Below, piece after piece: positions 1 to 8,023 of a stretch of 64,000 nt of DNA. The position numbers were made by a program, and so were the translations under genes. The notes under the pieces were generated by a model that was not told the DNA's origin, made no database searches, and saw nothing but the letters and a program-made list of their open reading frames with translations. Source of the DNA: CAIRDP01 sp037138335. GTDB lineage: Bacteria; Bacteroidota; Bacteroidia; Bacteroidales; FEN-979. Position 1 is the stretch's first letter, and each line of letters begins with the position of its first letter. Location: positions 120,079 through 184,078 of the forward strand of contig JBAXIO010000007.1 of NCBI GenBank assembly GCA_037138335.1, given 5' to 3'.

Positions 1-1
1 T

Positions 2-1831
2 CCGCAGTTTATTGCCTGGATGGGAAAATACCAGAAAGAAATTAATGATGCCGTTAGCAGGAACCTCCCTCAGTCAGGCAATATTGCCGCAACATGGGCC
101 AGGTATGCAAACTATGACCCCAACCAGCCTCTTGCACCCGAAACGAATTCAGGAGTTGCCCCACTCATCATCCATAACTGGGACCAGGGCTTTCCCTATA
201 ATCTATATTGTCCCGTCGACCCGGCCGGTCCGGGCAACCATCCCTGGGCTGGTTGCGTCGCTACGGCCATGAGCCAGATAATGTATTATTACCGGTTTCC
301 CCAAACAGGCAACGGCCAGCATTGTTACAACCCCAGCGGCTATCCCCAGCAATGCGCCAATTACGGAACCTCTACCTATGACTGGAACGCTATGGTCAAC
401 ACCTTATCAGGGACCAGGCTGCATAGCGACAGTGCCGTAGCACTTCTGATCTGGCATGCCGGCGTATCAGTCGACATGATGTACAGCCCAAGCGGTTCAG
501 GAGCGTATTCAGAAGATGCAAGAAATGCACTGGTGAGTAATTTCCGCTACAGTCCCGGTGCAACATATCTGCAGCGCGATAATTATTCAATCACTGTATG
601 GGAAGGTATGCTCAGGGATAACCTTGATAAAAAAATGCCCATTTATTATGATGGTTACGGCCCCCAGGGCGGGCATGCTTTCAACTGCGACGGCTACCAG
701 GATGTCTTTTATTATCATTTCAACTGGGGATGGAGCGGTACGGCCAATGGCTATTATTACCTTGACAACCTCAATCCGGGAGGTGATAATTTCTCCCAGG
801 GCGAAGGGGCTATTCTGAATATCTTCCCCGATACCCTTGCCAATACATATCCATACCCCTGCCAGGTTGCAACACCCCTGACATCGATTAGCGGTACGTT
901 TGGGGACGGCAGCGGCCCTGTCATGAATTACAAGAGGAACAGCCAGTGTTCATGGCTGCTGGCTCCACAGAGCGCCGAAGACTCTGTTAAAAATATCACC
1001 CTCACTTTTAATTCCTTCAGCACTGTTGCGGATGACGGTATTTTAAGGATTTATAAAGGCATCAATACCGATGACTCACTTGTAGGCCAGTATTCCGGCA
1101 ATGGACTGCCCCCAAATGTCACTATCAACGGGTCCAGGGCCTTTATTACATTCTCATCAGGCTCATCGGCCACAGCTCCCGGCTTCCTTATTTCCTATTC
1201 GGGCCAGGTTATGGACTGGTGCAAGGATGCAATAACAATCGGTGATGCAAACGGAACCATATCCGACGGAAGCCTGCACTTCAACTACCATAACGGGACC
1301 ACTTGCCGCTGGAGGATAGTACCTCAGGTCAACTCAGGCCCCCTGAGCCTTTCATTCACATCGTTCAGGACACAGCATAATAAGGATGTGGTGAGTATCT
1401 ATGACAATGTTTCAGGTGTGCTCCTTGGAGAATATTCCGGAATTTATTCCGGGACAACTATGCCTCCCTCTGTAATTGCACCAAGCGGCCAGATGTTCAT
1501 CATTTTCTCGACCGACGCCAGCGTTACTGATTCCGGCTGGGAAGCTATGTTCTCCTCCGGTGTTGGAATAAGTGAACCCGACTATGCATCGTCAATAGAG
1601 GTTTATCCCAACCCCGCAAACCGCTATTTATTTGTCAAAACAACCCGTGAAATCACAACAGGCCTGCAGCTGGAATTAAATGACATAAACGGTAGGACCG
1701 TTCTAAGCCGGAAGGCAGCGGCCGGTGTAAATCAGGTTACAATTGACATTTCAGGTATCCGGGGGGGGCTTTACTTCCTGAAGATAATTACCGACAGCCA
1801 CAGCGTGGTGAAGAAGGTAGTTGTCGAATAG
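2..1831 (+). CDS. C10 family (streptopain-like) cysteine protease with CUB-like domains and T9SS sorting domain, 5' partial
   Basis: This is a secreted papain-like cysteine protease of family C10. The frame is open to the left window edge (the codons before the first ATG at 20 read PQFIAW and match the family), so the signal peptide and most of the propeptide lie outside. Numbered from the ATG at 20, the catalytic Cys is residue 79 in GCVATAM and the catalytic His is residue 219 in GGHAFNCDGY. Two CUB-like beta domains follow (about residues 280-400 and 405-515), each with paired Cys. The last 80 residues are a T9SS type A sorting domain starting at VYPNPA and ending in KKVVVE. The protein should therefore be exported to the cell surface by the type IX system and act on extracellular protein. 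An array of 7-base repeats begins two bases after the stop codon. Confidence 0.9.
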   Translation, partial: PQFIAWMGKYQKEINDAVSRNLPQSGNIAATWARYANYDPNQPLAPETNSGVAPLIIHNWDQGFPYNLYCPVDPAGPGNHPWAGCVATAMSQIMYYYRFPQTGNGQHCYNPSGYPQQCANYGTSTYDWNAMVNTLSGTRLHSDSAVALLIWHAGVSVDMMYSPSGSGAYSEDARNALVSNFRYSPGATYLQRDNYSITVWEGMLRDNLDKKMPIYYDGYGPQGGHAFNCDGYQDVFYYHFNWGWSGTANGYYYLDNLNPGGDNFSQGEGAILNIFPDTLANTYPYPCQVATPLTSISGTFGDGSGPVMNYKRNSQCSWLLAPQSAEDSVKNITLTFNSFSTVADDGILRIYKGINTDDSLVGQYSGNGLPPNVTINGSRAFITFSSGSSATAPGFLISYSGQVMDWCKDAITIGDANGTISDGSLHFNYHNGTTCRWRIVPQVNSGPLSLSFTSFRTQHNKDVVSIYDNVSGVLLGEYSGIYSGTTMPPSVIAPSGQMFIIFSTDASVTDSGWEAMFSSGVGISEPDYASSIEVYPNPANRYLFVKTTREITTGLQLELNDINGRTVLSRKAAAGVNQVTIDISGIRGGLYFLKIITDSHSVVKKVVVE

Positions 1832-1908
1832 AGTGACTAGTGAACAGTGAATAGTGACTGGTGACTAAAGACAATTCACTGTTCACTATTCACTGTTCAC
1901 TGTTCACT
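1832..1908. repeat. Heptamer repeat array with a perfect 19-bp inverted repeat
   Basis: Five tandem 7-base units of the form GTGANNN (1832-1866) are followed by TTCACTR units in the opposite orientation (1876-1906). Positions 1839-1857 and 1883-1901 are perfect reverse complements of each other. The array lies between two convergent genes and could fold as a two-way transcription terminator. It is the first of several members of a dispersed family in this window. Confidence 0.85.
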
Positions 1909-2308
1909 TTTTGTACAACAGATCGATTTCCCCTTTCTTCTCGATACATTCAAGGAGCTTTGATTTCAGTTTCCAGCAGGTCATCTGCCGTTTCTCAAGC
2001 TGGCGCGATAACTCATAGGATGAAATGCCGGGGTCATGGCATACCATGTATACCATACGCAAGGCTTCAGTAATAGGAATATGGCAACGGTGAAAAATAG
2101 TATTTGCAGTTGCTGATTCTTCCGATTTGCAACGTGTGCACCTGCGGGAAAATTCCGTTTTGCCTTTGCAGAAATTAGTATGCCCGCATTTCTTACAGAA
2201 AAATCCTTCAGACCATTTTTGTTCAGAAATAAACTTAAGACAGTTTTCCTCCGTGGAAAAAAGGCTCTCAAATTGACTAATATTCAGTTTCTTAATTTCC
2301 AGCATCAA
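1904..2308 (-). CDS. Orphan IS1595-type transposase zinc-ribbon protein (catalytic domain missing)
   Basis: The 134-residue product matches only the N-terminal part of IS1595/ISXO2-type transposases. It has a zinc ribbon with two CxxC pairs (CKKC and CTRC) followed by the helix-turn-helix-like segment ISSYELSRQLEKRQMTCWKL. The DDE-type catalytic domain that normally follows is absent. The frame stops inside the edge of the heptamer repeat array, so the C-terminus is written by sequence bordering the repeat. It is either a remnant of an insertion sequence or a stand-alone DNA-binding protein of the kind often annotated as transposase in Bacteroidota. No terminal inverted repeats of an insertion sequence were recognised around it. 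Confidence 0.65.
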   Translation of the reverse strand: MMLEIKKLNISQFESLFSTEENCLKFISEQKWSEGFFCKKCGHTNFCKGKTEFSRRCTRCKSEESATANTIFHRCHIPITEALRMVYMVCHDPGISSYELSRQLEKRQMTCWKLKSKLLECIEKKGEIDLLYKK

Positions 2309-2424
2309 TAGTAAATTCCTTATAAAATCCTGTCTCGGAAGTAATTAATAGGGTGCAACAGCCTCCTGATTTGCAAAATTAAAATAAATAGTGATACTTA
2401 TGCGATTTATGAAAAAATAATTTG

Positions 2425-2433
2425 TAATTTTGC
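2425..2433 (+). promoter_or_regulatory. Bacteroidota -7 box for the thioredoxin operon
   Basis: TAATTTTGC matches the -7 consensus TAnnTTTG. It lies 32 bases before the ATG at 2465, in an AT-rich stretch, and is the only good match upstream of this three-gene run. Confidence 0.6.
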
Positions 2434-2464
2434 AGCAGAAATATAATCCACTGTAAAAAAGATC

Positions 2465-2962
2465 ATGAAAAGATTCGTTTTTCTCTTAAGCCTGCTTGCT
2501 GCATTCAGCCTGAATGCCTGCAGCGGAACTCCTGCGGTAAACCTGGCAAATGCTGCGTCCAAAAAAGCAGTTATCGATGAAAGCTCCCTGGGTAAGGTAG
2601 TTCATCTCGACCAGGTACTTTTCAGGGAGGTTGTTTGGAATTATAAGAAAAACTCAAATGCCTGGGTCTTTGAAGGGGATATTCCTGTGATCGTCGACTT
2701 TTATGCCGACTGGTGCCGTCCTTGCAGGGCCCTTGGTCCTACTATGGATGAACTGGCAATGGAATACAAGGGAAAGATCCGCATTTTAAAGGTGAATACC
2801 GATGAGAACAAAGAAATATCAGGGATCCTGGGGATCAGTTCCATCCCGGCCCTCCTGTTTGTTCCGAAATCAGGAAAACCGACTTTTTCGCTTGGCGCCA
2901 TCCCCAAGGACAGGCTCAAAACGATGATAGATGAAACATTATTAAACCAGAAAAAACGATAA
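2465..2962 (+). CDS. Thioredoxin-fold lipoprotein
   Basis: This 165-residue thiol-disulfide oxidoreductase has a lipoprotein signal peptide with lipobox LNAC (Cys19), so it should be anchored in the cell envelope facing the periplasm. The thioredoxin domain occupies about residues 60-165. The active site is WCRPC (Cys84 and Cys87) and the cis-Pro region reads SSIPALLF. The Arg between the Cys residues differs from the Gly of classical thioredoxin. It is followed after 10 bases by a cytoplasmic thioredoxin that is clearly a paralogue, since both share FYADWC and a similar extension before the domain. The pair probably arose by duplication, with one copy exported. Confidence 0.9.
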   Translation: MKRFVFLLSLLAAFSLNACSGTPAVNLANAASKKAVIDESSLGKVVHLDQVLFREVVWNYKKNSNAWVFEGDIPVIVDFYADWCRPCRALGPTMDELAMEYKGKIRILKVNTDENKEISGILGISSIPALLFVPKSGKPTFSLGAIPKDRLKTMIDETLLNQKKR

Positions 2963-2972
2963 CCGACATTTT

Positions 2973-3341
2973 ATGGCAACAGAGCACTTGACCAAAGCAA
3001 CCTTCACCGAGAAGGTGTTCAATTTTGAAGCTAACCAGGATTGGAAATTTGAAGGCAAACTTCCATGCATCATCGATTTTTATGCCGACTGGTGCGGCCC
3101 GTGTAAGATGGTTGCCCCCATCCTGGAGGAACTCTCGGCCGAATACGCCGGCAAGGTTAACATTTACAAAATTGATACTGAAGCCGAGCAGGAACTTGCC
3201 GGTGTTTTCGGTATCAGGAGCATCCCTTCCATGCTGTTCTGCCCTGTTTACGGACAGCCGCAGATGGCCGTAGGCGCACTGCCCAAAGACTCACTGATCA
3301 AAGCTATTGACGACGTCCTGCTGAACAAGCCGGCCAACTGA
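2973..3341 (+). CDS. trxA: Thioredoxin
   Basis: The 122-residue product has no signal peptide and should be cytoplasmic. Its active site is the classical WCGPC (Cys41 and Cys44) and its cis-Pro motif is RSIPSMLF. An N-terminal extension of about 20 residues precedes the domain, as in the lipoprotein paralogue just upstream. Thioredoxin reduces protein disulfides using electrons from thioredoxin reductase, which is not in this window. It lies in a tight run with its paralogue and a WbqC gene, with 10-base gaps on each side, so the three are probably cotranscribed. Other thioredoxin genes may exist in the genome, so the symbol is by family only. Confidence 0.88.
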   Translation: MATEHLTKATFTEKVFNFEANQDWKFEGKLPCIIDFYADWCGPCKMVAPILEELSAEYAGKVNIYKIDTEAEQELAGVFGIRSIPSMLFCPVYGQPQMAVGALPKDSLIKAIDDVLLNKPAN

Positions 3342-3351
3342 TCTTCAGCGT

Positions 3352-3975
3352 ATGGCCGGTGAAACCATCATCGTCTCTACCTCATACCTTCCTCCTTTAG
3401 GCTATGTTTCCTCCCTCCTCAAAGCAGGTGAAACTGTAATTGACCTGGGTGAAACTTACCCTAAACAAACATGCCGGAACCACGCCAATATTTATGGTCC
3501 GACCGGCAAACAAACATTAAGCATCCCTGTAAACAAGCCTGGGGGCAACCATACGAAAACCATGGATGTCAGGATCTCGTATGCCCTCCCCTGGCAAAAG
3601 ACCCATTGGCGGGCTATAGAGGCCGCTTACAACAACTCGCCGTATTTCCTGTATTACCAGGACTATTTCAGGCCTTTCTTTGAAAATGAATATAATTATC
3701 TTGCGGATTTCAATTCTGAAATACTTGAAACCTTGTACCGGCTATTGCGAATATCAGGGCAGATCAGGGTTACAGAAACTTACGCCAGGAATCCCGAAGG
3801 CATGCGCGACTTGAGGAATGAGTTAACGTCGAAGCATGCCGGGGCAATCTGCCCACCTTATACCCAGACATTTTCCGAGAAACACGGGTTCATTCCCAAC
3901 CTCAGCATCATTGACCTTATTTTCAATTTAGGCGAAGAAGCCGCGGAATACCTGCAATCAGTAATATTGAATTGA
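3352..3975 (+). CDS. WbqC family protein
   Basis: The 207-residue protein matches the WbqC-like family. This shows in the N-terminal STSYLPPLGYVSSLLKAG segment, the basic and polar segment with PVNKPGGN, and the conserved WQKTHWRAIEAAYNNSPYF block. Members are often found in surface polysaccharide loci and some are proposed to be aminotransferase-like or glycan-modifying enzymes, but no reaction is established. There is no signal peptide. It is the last gene of the thioredoxin run and is followed by a strong hairpin. Confidence 0.8.
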   Translation: MAGETIIVSTSYLPPLGYVSSLLKAGETVIDLGETYPKQTCRNHANIYGPTGKQTLSIPVNKPGGNHTKTMDVRISYALPWQKTHWRAIEAAYNNSPYFLYYQDYFRPFFENEYNYLADFNSEILETLYRLLRISGQIRVTETYARNPEGMRDLRNELTSKHAGAICPPYTQTFSEKHGFIPNLSIIDLIFNLGEEAAEYLQSVILN

Positions 3976-3978
3976 CGT

Positions 3979-4017
3979 ACAGCGAACTTCTGCAGAAGTA
4001 CTGCAGAGGTTCGCTGT
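3979..4017 (+). terminator. Hairpin terminator after the WbqC gene
   Basis: The arms ACAGCGAAC (3979-3987) and GTTCGCTGT (4009-4017) are perfect complements. An inner CTGCAG/CTGCAG pair extends the stem. It starts four bases after the stop codon and ends the thioredoxin-WbqC operon. Confidence 0.75.
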
Positions 4018-4048
4018 TACTGAAATATTTTTATAAACCTCACAAAAT

Positions 4049-4081
4049 TTTGCAGGTATTCCGCAATTTTTCGTACCTTTG
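4049..4081 (+). promoter_or_regulatory. Bacteroidota promoter for feoAB
   Basis: A -33 TTTG (4049-4052) and a -7 TACCTTTG (4074-4081) are separated by 21 bases, close to the consensus for the Bacteroidota housekeeping sigma factor. The start codon is only 22 bases beyond the -7 box, which implies a very short leader and leaves no room for a riboswitch. Confidence 0.75.
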
Positions 4082-4102
4082 TGTTAATTTAATCTAAATT
4101 AA

Positions 4103-6505
4103 TTGTCCACACTCTTTGACCTCAGGGAAGGCGAACGCGGTCTCATCACGAAAGTCCGCGGAAGAGGTGCATTCCGTAAACGGATCACCGAGATGGGATT
4201 CGTGCGCGGCAAGGAGGTCAGCGTTGTCAAATCGGCACCCCTGCTTGATCCCGTGGAATACAAGATCCTTGGATACAACGTATCCCTGCGCCAATCTGAG
4301 GCCCGCCTTATTGAGATCATCCCCAGCGGGACCGAAGCCGATGCGACATCCGCCGACACAGAAAAAAAGCAATATAACGGCACCATAGAGGAAGAAACCC
4401 TCAGGGAACAGGATGGCGACAGGGGAAAGTCAATCGACATAGCCCTGGTCGGGAATCCTAACTGCGGCAAAACCACCCTGTTTAATTTCGCTTCCGGTTC
4501 ACATGAAAGAGTGGGAAACTTCGGGGGTGTGACAGTCGACAGCAAAACCGCAAAGTTCAGGCAGAAGGGCTATACTTTTAATATTACCGACCTCCCGGGG
4601 ACTTATTCCCTTACCGCATACTCCCCCGAGGAGCTTTATGTGAGGAAGCATATCACCGATAACATCCCCGATATCGTTGTAAATATTATAGATTCGTCGA
4701 ATCTCGAAAGAAACCTTTACCTGACCACCCAACTCATCGATATGGACATCAGGGTGGTGATCGCTCTGAACATGTACGACGAGTTTGGAAAAAAAGGGCA
4801 TATACTGGATTACAAATCCCTTGAACAGCTCCTCGGGATCCCTGTTATCCCGACCATTAGCTCCAAAGGCGAAGGCATAAGGGAACTCTTCGACAGGGTG
4901 ATCGAAGTCTTCGAGGACAGGGACCCGGTGATCCGCCATGTTCATATCAATTACGGGGATGAACTGGAACGCTCGATACGCCGCATACAGGAAGTGATCA
5001 GGAAGGATGATGCCCTGTCGGTCAGGGTGTCAACGCGTTATTACAGCATAAAACTTCTTGAAAAAGACGATGAAGCAAGGAAAGGCCTGGTACATTCCGA
5101 CCACTACAAAGCAATTACAGCCATTGCCGACAAGGAAGTCAAACGGCTCGAGGACAATTTTTACGAAGACAGCGCCACCCTGATCACTGATGCACGATAT
5201 GGTTTTATCTCCGGGGCCCTTCGTGAAACCATGAGTGCCAACGAACAGGCCTTTACAGGTAAGACTTTAAGCGAACGCATCGACAATATCATTACACATA
5301 AATATTTAGGTTTCCCCGTTTTCCTGTTCTTTTTATGGGTTATGTTCCAGACCACCTTTTCACTGGGCGAATACCCTAAACACTGGATTGACATGCTGGT
5401 AAGCACCTTCGGGAGCATCTCGGGAAGCTTCCTTCCGGCCGGCCCGGTCAAAGACCTGCTTGTCGACGGCATTATCAGCGGGGTCGGGAGCGTGATCGTC
5501 TTCCTGCCGAACATACTTATACTGTTTTTCTTCATCTCCCTGATGGAGGATTCGGGTTATATGTCGAGGGCCGCATTCATCATGGACAAGCTGATGCACA
5601 AGATGGGGTTGCACGGGCAGTCTTTTATACCCCTCATCATGGGCTTCGGCTGTAACGTCCCGGCCATCATGGTCACCCGCACGCTGAAAGACCGCAACGA
5701 CCGCCTTCTTACCATGCTCATCAACCCCTTCATGTCGTGCAGCGCCCGGCTTCCGGTATACCTGCTGATCACCGGCGCGATATTCCCAAGGCATGCGGGA
5801 ACTGTGATCTTCATGGTCTATATGACCGGTGTTATCCTGGCCGTGCTCATCTCGGTAATTTTTAAAAAATTCCTGTTCAAAAATAAAGAAGCGCCTTTTG
5901 TGATGGAGCTCCCCCCCTATCGCATGCCCACAGTAAGGGTGATCATGAGGCATATGTGGGAGAAAGCCCAGCAATACCTGAAAAAAATGGGAGGCATTAT
6001 CCTCATTGCAGTGATCATCATATGGGCCCTGGAATATTTTCCCGGCGGCAGCCGCATGGGTAAGGCCGAACGCCTGCAACATTCCTATATCGGGAAGATA
6101 GGCAAAGTGATAGAGCCTGTGATAGCACCTCTCGGTTTCGACTGGAGGATGGGCGTAAGCCTGATTACCGGGGCAGCTGCAAAGGAAGTCGTTGTTAGTA
6201 CCATGGGTGTCCTTTATGGTACCTCTTCGGCGGATGAGGTCAGCCCCAAGGCCGATCTTACAGCGAAACTGCAAGCCGTAACTTATGAAAGCGGACCCAT
6301 GCAAGGGAAGAAAGTATTTACACCCCTCGTGGGTTTTTCCTATATCCTGTTTATCCTTATATACATGCCCTGTATAGCGGTCATCGCGACGGTCAAGCGT
6401 GAATCAGGCCACTGGAAATGGGCCCTGTTCCTGATAGTTTATACAACAGTGCTGGCCTGGTCAGTCTCCTTCCTTGTTTACCAGCTTGGCTCCTTATTCC
6501 TCTGA
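4103..6505 (+). CDS. feoB: FeoA-FeoB fusion ferrous iron transporter
   Basis: This protein imports Fe(II) across the inner membrane, driven by its GTPase. Residues 1-75 form a FeoA SH3-like domain fused ahead of FeoB. The G domain has G1 GNPNCGKT (about 117-124), G3 DLPGTYS, G4 NMYD and a TISSKGEG switch. The two Gate regions and about ten membrane segments follow, including GFGCNVPAIM and CSARLPVYLLI. The start is TTG at 4103: it gives MSTLFDLREGERG, which fits the start of FeoA, and the next ATG is far inside. The length of 800 residues is normal for FeoAB fusions in Bacteroidota. A small Cys-rich membrane protein follows after three bases. Confidence 0.95.
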   Translation: MSTLFDLREGERGLITKVRGRGAFRKRITEMGFVRGKEVSVVKSAPLLDPVEYKILGYNVSLRQSEARLIEIIPSGTEADATSADTEKKQYNGTIEEETLREQDGDRGKSIDIALVGNPNCGKTTLFNFASGSHERVGNFGGVTVDSKTAKFRQKGYTFNITDLPGTYSLTAYSPEELYVRKHITDNIPDIVVNIIDSSNLERNLYLTTQLIDMDIRVVIALNMYDEFGKKGHILDYKSLEQLLGIPVIPTISSKGEGIRELFDRVIEVFEDRDPVIRHVHINYGDELERSIRRIQEVIRKDDALSVRVSTRYYSIKLLEKDDEARKGLVHSDHYKAITAIADKEVKRLEDNFYEDSATLITDARYGFISGALRETMSANEQAFTGKTLSERIDNIITHKYLGFPVFLFFLWVMFQTTFSLGEYPKHWIDMLVSTFGSISGSFLPAGPVKDLLVDGIISGVGSVIVFLPNILILFFFISLMEDSGYMSRAAFIMDKLMHKMGLHGQSFIPLIMGFGCNVPAIMVTRTLKDRNDRLLTMLINPFMSCSARLPVYLLITGAIFPRHAGTVIFMVYMTGVILAVLISVIFKKFLFKNKEAPFVMELPPYRMPTVRVIMRHMWEKAQQYLKKMGGIILIAVIIIWALEYFPGGSRMGKAERLQHSYIGKIGKVIEPVIAPLGFDWRMGVSLITGAAAKEVVVSTMGVLYGTSSADEVSPKADLTAKLQAVTYESGPMQGKKVFTPLVGFSYILFILIYMPCIAVIATVKRESGHWKWALFLIVYTTVLAWSVSFLVYQLGSLFL

Positions 6506-6508
6506 AAT

Positions 6509-6676
6509 ATGACGGTTCAATATATCATTGTCGGTTTTATCATAGCCTTTGCCCTTGGAAGCGTGGTTTTCAAGCTGATCCGTTCTATAGTAAAACCGGT
6601 CAGCAAATGCGACGGATGCGCCTCCGGCTGCGGGGGATGTGCCATAAGTGAACTGAAAACAAAAAAAACAATATGA
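6509..6676 (+). CDS. Small FeoB-associated Cys-rich membrane protein
   Basis: This 55-residue gene starts three bases after the feoB stop codon. It encodes one hydrophobic segment (about residues 5-22, VQYIIVGFIIAFALGSVVF) followed by a Cys-rich tail with four Cys spaced as CDGCASGCGGC. This is the pattern of the FeoB-associated Cys-rich membrane protein family. The Cys cluster may bind Fe(II) or sense iron beside the transporter, which is an inference from position and family, since the role of these proteins is not settled. Confidence 0.88.
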   Translation: MTVQYIIVGFIIAFALGSVVFKLIRSIVKPVSKCDGCASGCGGCAISELKTKKTI

Positions 6677-6716
6677 AAATAAATCCGGCAGGCTTAACAT
6701 TTTCAAAATGATTCAT

Positions 6717-6724
6717 TATATTTG
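6717..6724 (+). promoter_or_regulatory. -7 box for the MBOAT-like gene
   Basis: TATATTTG matches TAnnTTTG and lies 31 bases before the ATG at 6755. It suggests the next gene is transcribed separately from feoAB. Confidence 0.5.
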
Positions 6725-6754
6725 ATATGTTGTTTTATGGTTTAAAGCCGTCCG

Positions 6755-7270
6755 ATGTTACTAAAACCTGCGATAAGTTTCGAGCAATATCTTAAACGTC
6801 GCGATTATACCTTTTTATCGTTCGACCAGGCCATTTTTAAAACAATCAGGAAAAGTTTCTCTCAAAAAAGTTTTTGCGGTTTCTGGAGGATGTGGAACCC
6901 CTATTCAGGCTACGTTTTCTTTCTTCTGTATTCATTGATGGGCGGTAACAGGAAAAGGCCGTTAGCCATTTCTTTCATTTTCATTACAAGCGGCTTTGTT
7001 TTTCATGACCTGGTCCTCCTTCTGGTGACCGGGAGTATCTCTATCGTGTTCACAGTTACGTTTGCAATTTATTCCATGATCTTTAATATTGAACACAGGA
7101 TGCTGGCCCTGGGAAAAGGAGTCAACTCTTACATCTCCCGCAAAAATCTCTTCCCCCTTAAATTTCATGTCATGGTTAACATGACCTTACTGGCCTTACC
7201 CCTGGCTGCAGGGTTCTTTATTAATTTTCTTGTTTTCCCCCATTCTGTAATAAGCAGGTTATTCCATTGA
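6755..7270 (+). CDS. Small membrane protein resembling part of an MBOAT acyltransferase
   Basis: The 171-residue product has three to four hydrophobic segments. One stretch, FWRMWNPYSGYVFFLLYSL, then a GG plus basic residues, then SGFVFHDLVL, has the layout of the membrane-bound O-acyltransferase signature (FWRRWH, a GG loop, then GLWHG). In MBOAT enzymes the last motif carries the catalytic His; here FVFHD supplies a His at the matching place. The protein is only about a third of the normal length. It may be a truncated relative or a family of small MBOAT-like proteins. No substrate can be assigned. Confidence 0.5.
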   Translation: MLLKPAISFEQYLKRRDYTFLSFDQAIFKTIRKSFSQKSFCGFWRMWNPYSGYVFFLLYSLMGGNRKRPLAISFIFITSGFVFHDLVLLLVTGSISIVFTVTFAIYSMIFNIEHRMLALGKGVNSYISRKNLFPLKFHVMVNMTLLALPLAAGFFINFLVFPHSVISRLFH

Positions 7271-7298
7271 AACTGAGGCGAAGAGTAAATGACCTGAA

Positions 7299-7922
7299 AT
7301 GAAACCTGCTGCCTGTAACCCCTTATTAATATTGCTTCTCCTGTTTTGCAGCCTTTGTATCCAGGCACAAACCTGGGATTATATCAAAGAAAAGAACGGT
7401 ATTAAAATTTATACACGCACCCCCGAATATTCAAGCTTTAAATGTTTTAAAGGCGAGACCATACTCCATGCCACAATGCAGGAAACAGGCATGTATGTAG
7501 GCAATGTAAAGAACTTCAACTGGTGGGATAAAAACATCAGGGACCTTAAGGTCATTGAGTCGGAGTCTGATAAACATGTAAAATACTATTTTATTTATGA
7601 TGTTCCCTGGCCACTGAACGACAGGGATATCTGTGTGGAGGTCTTCATTACGATCGACACTGCCTCGGGAGTGAAAGTAGTTTATGCCAAACCTTTGCCG
7701 GGAGTTATCCCGGAGCGTGACGATATCGTGAGAATAAAGAATTACTGGCAGAAGTGGACTTTGACGCCCATCGACAAAAACTCGGTGCATGCCGTGCTGG
7801 AAGGGTTTGTTGATCCAGCCGGAAGTGTTCCTGCATGGCTGTATAATATGGTTATCGTTGAAACTCCCCTGAAAGTCATGGGGGGAATCAAGCAAAGAGT
7901 TGAGGACGCTCACAAGGATTAA
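7299..7922 (+). CDS. START-domain lipid-binding protein, exported
   Basis: The 207-residue protein has a signal peptide (hydrophobic core about residues 8-22, cleavage likely after IQAQ). The rest matches a bacterial START domain, with WDYIKEKNGIKIYTR at the start, a DVPWPLNDRDICVE block in the middle and the C-terminal helix ETPLKVMGGIKQRVED. START domains hold a hydrophobic ligand in a helix-grip pocket. The ligand is unknown, and in the periplasm it would probably be a lipid. It follows the MBOAT-like gene by 28 bases on the same strand, so the two may be cotranscribed. Confidence 0.82.
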   Translation: MKPAACNPLLILLLLFCSLCIQAQTWDYIKEKNGIKIYTRTPEYSSFKCFKGETILHATMQETGMYVGNVKNFNWWDKNIRDLKVIESESDKHVKYYFIYDVPWPLNDRDICVEVFITIDTASGVKVVYAKPLPGVIPERDDIVRIKNYWQKWTLTPIDKNSVHAVLEGFVDPAGSVPAWLYNMVIVETPLKVMGGIKQRVEDAHKD

Positions 7923-7967
7923 CAGCTTAAGGTCAAAGGCAGCTCCGGCTGAAACAGTAATAAGAGA

Positions 7968-7995
7968 TTTCACCATCTCACCATTTCACTATTTT
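7968..7995 (+). repeat. Degenerate TTCACCA-type heptamer repeat
   Basis: The stretch contains TTTCACCATCTCACC followed by ATTTCACTATTTTC, with units spaced near 7 bases. It resembles the TTCACTR arm of the repeat family elsewhere in this window but is degraded. It lies just before the promoter of the NlpC/P60 gene. Confidence 0.4.
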
Positions 7996-7996
7996 C

Positions 7997-8004
7997 TATC
8001 TTTG
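7997..8004 (+). promoter_or_regulatory. -7 box for the NlpC/P60 gene
   Basis: TATCTTTG fits TAnnTTTG and is followed by GC and then the ATG at 8024 after about 20 bases. Confidence 0.55.
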
Positions 8005-8023
8005 CTACCTAAACCATAAACCC

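Noticed and set aside
12..272. Plus-strand ORF overlapping the C10 protease
   Set aside because: It is in another frame of a clearly coding protease and matches nothing.
5360..6304. Long minus-strand ORF (314 codons) inside feoB
   Set aside because: It is antisense to conserved FeoB sequence, has no recognisable domain and an odd His-rich composition typical of a shadow frame.
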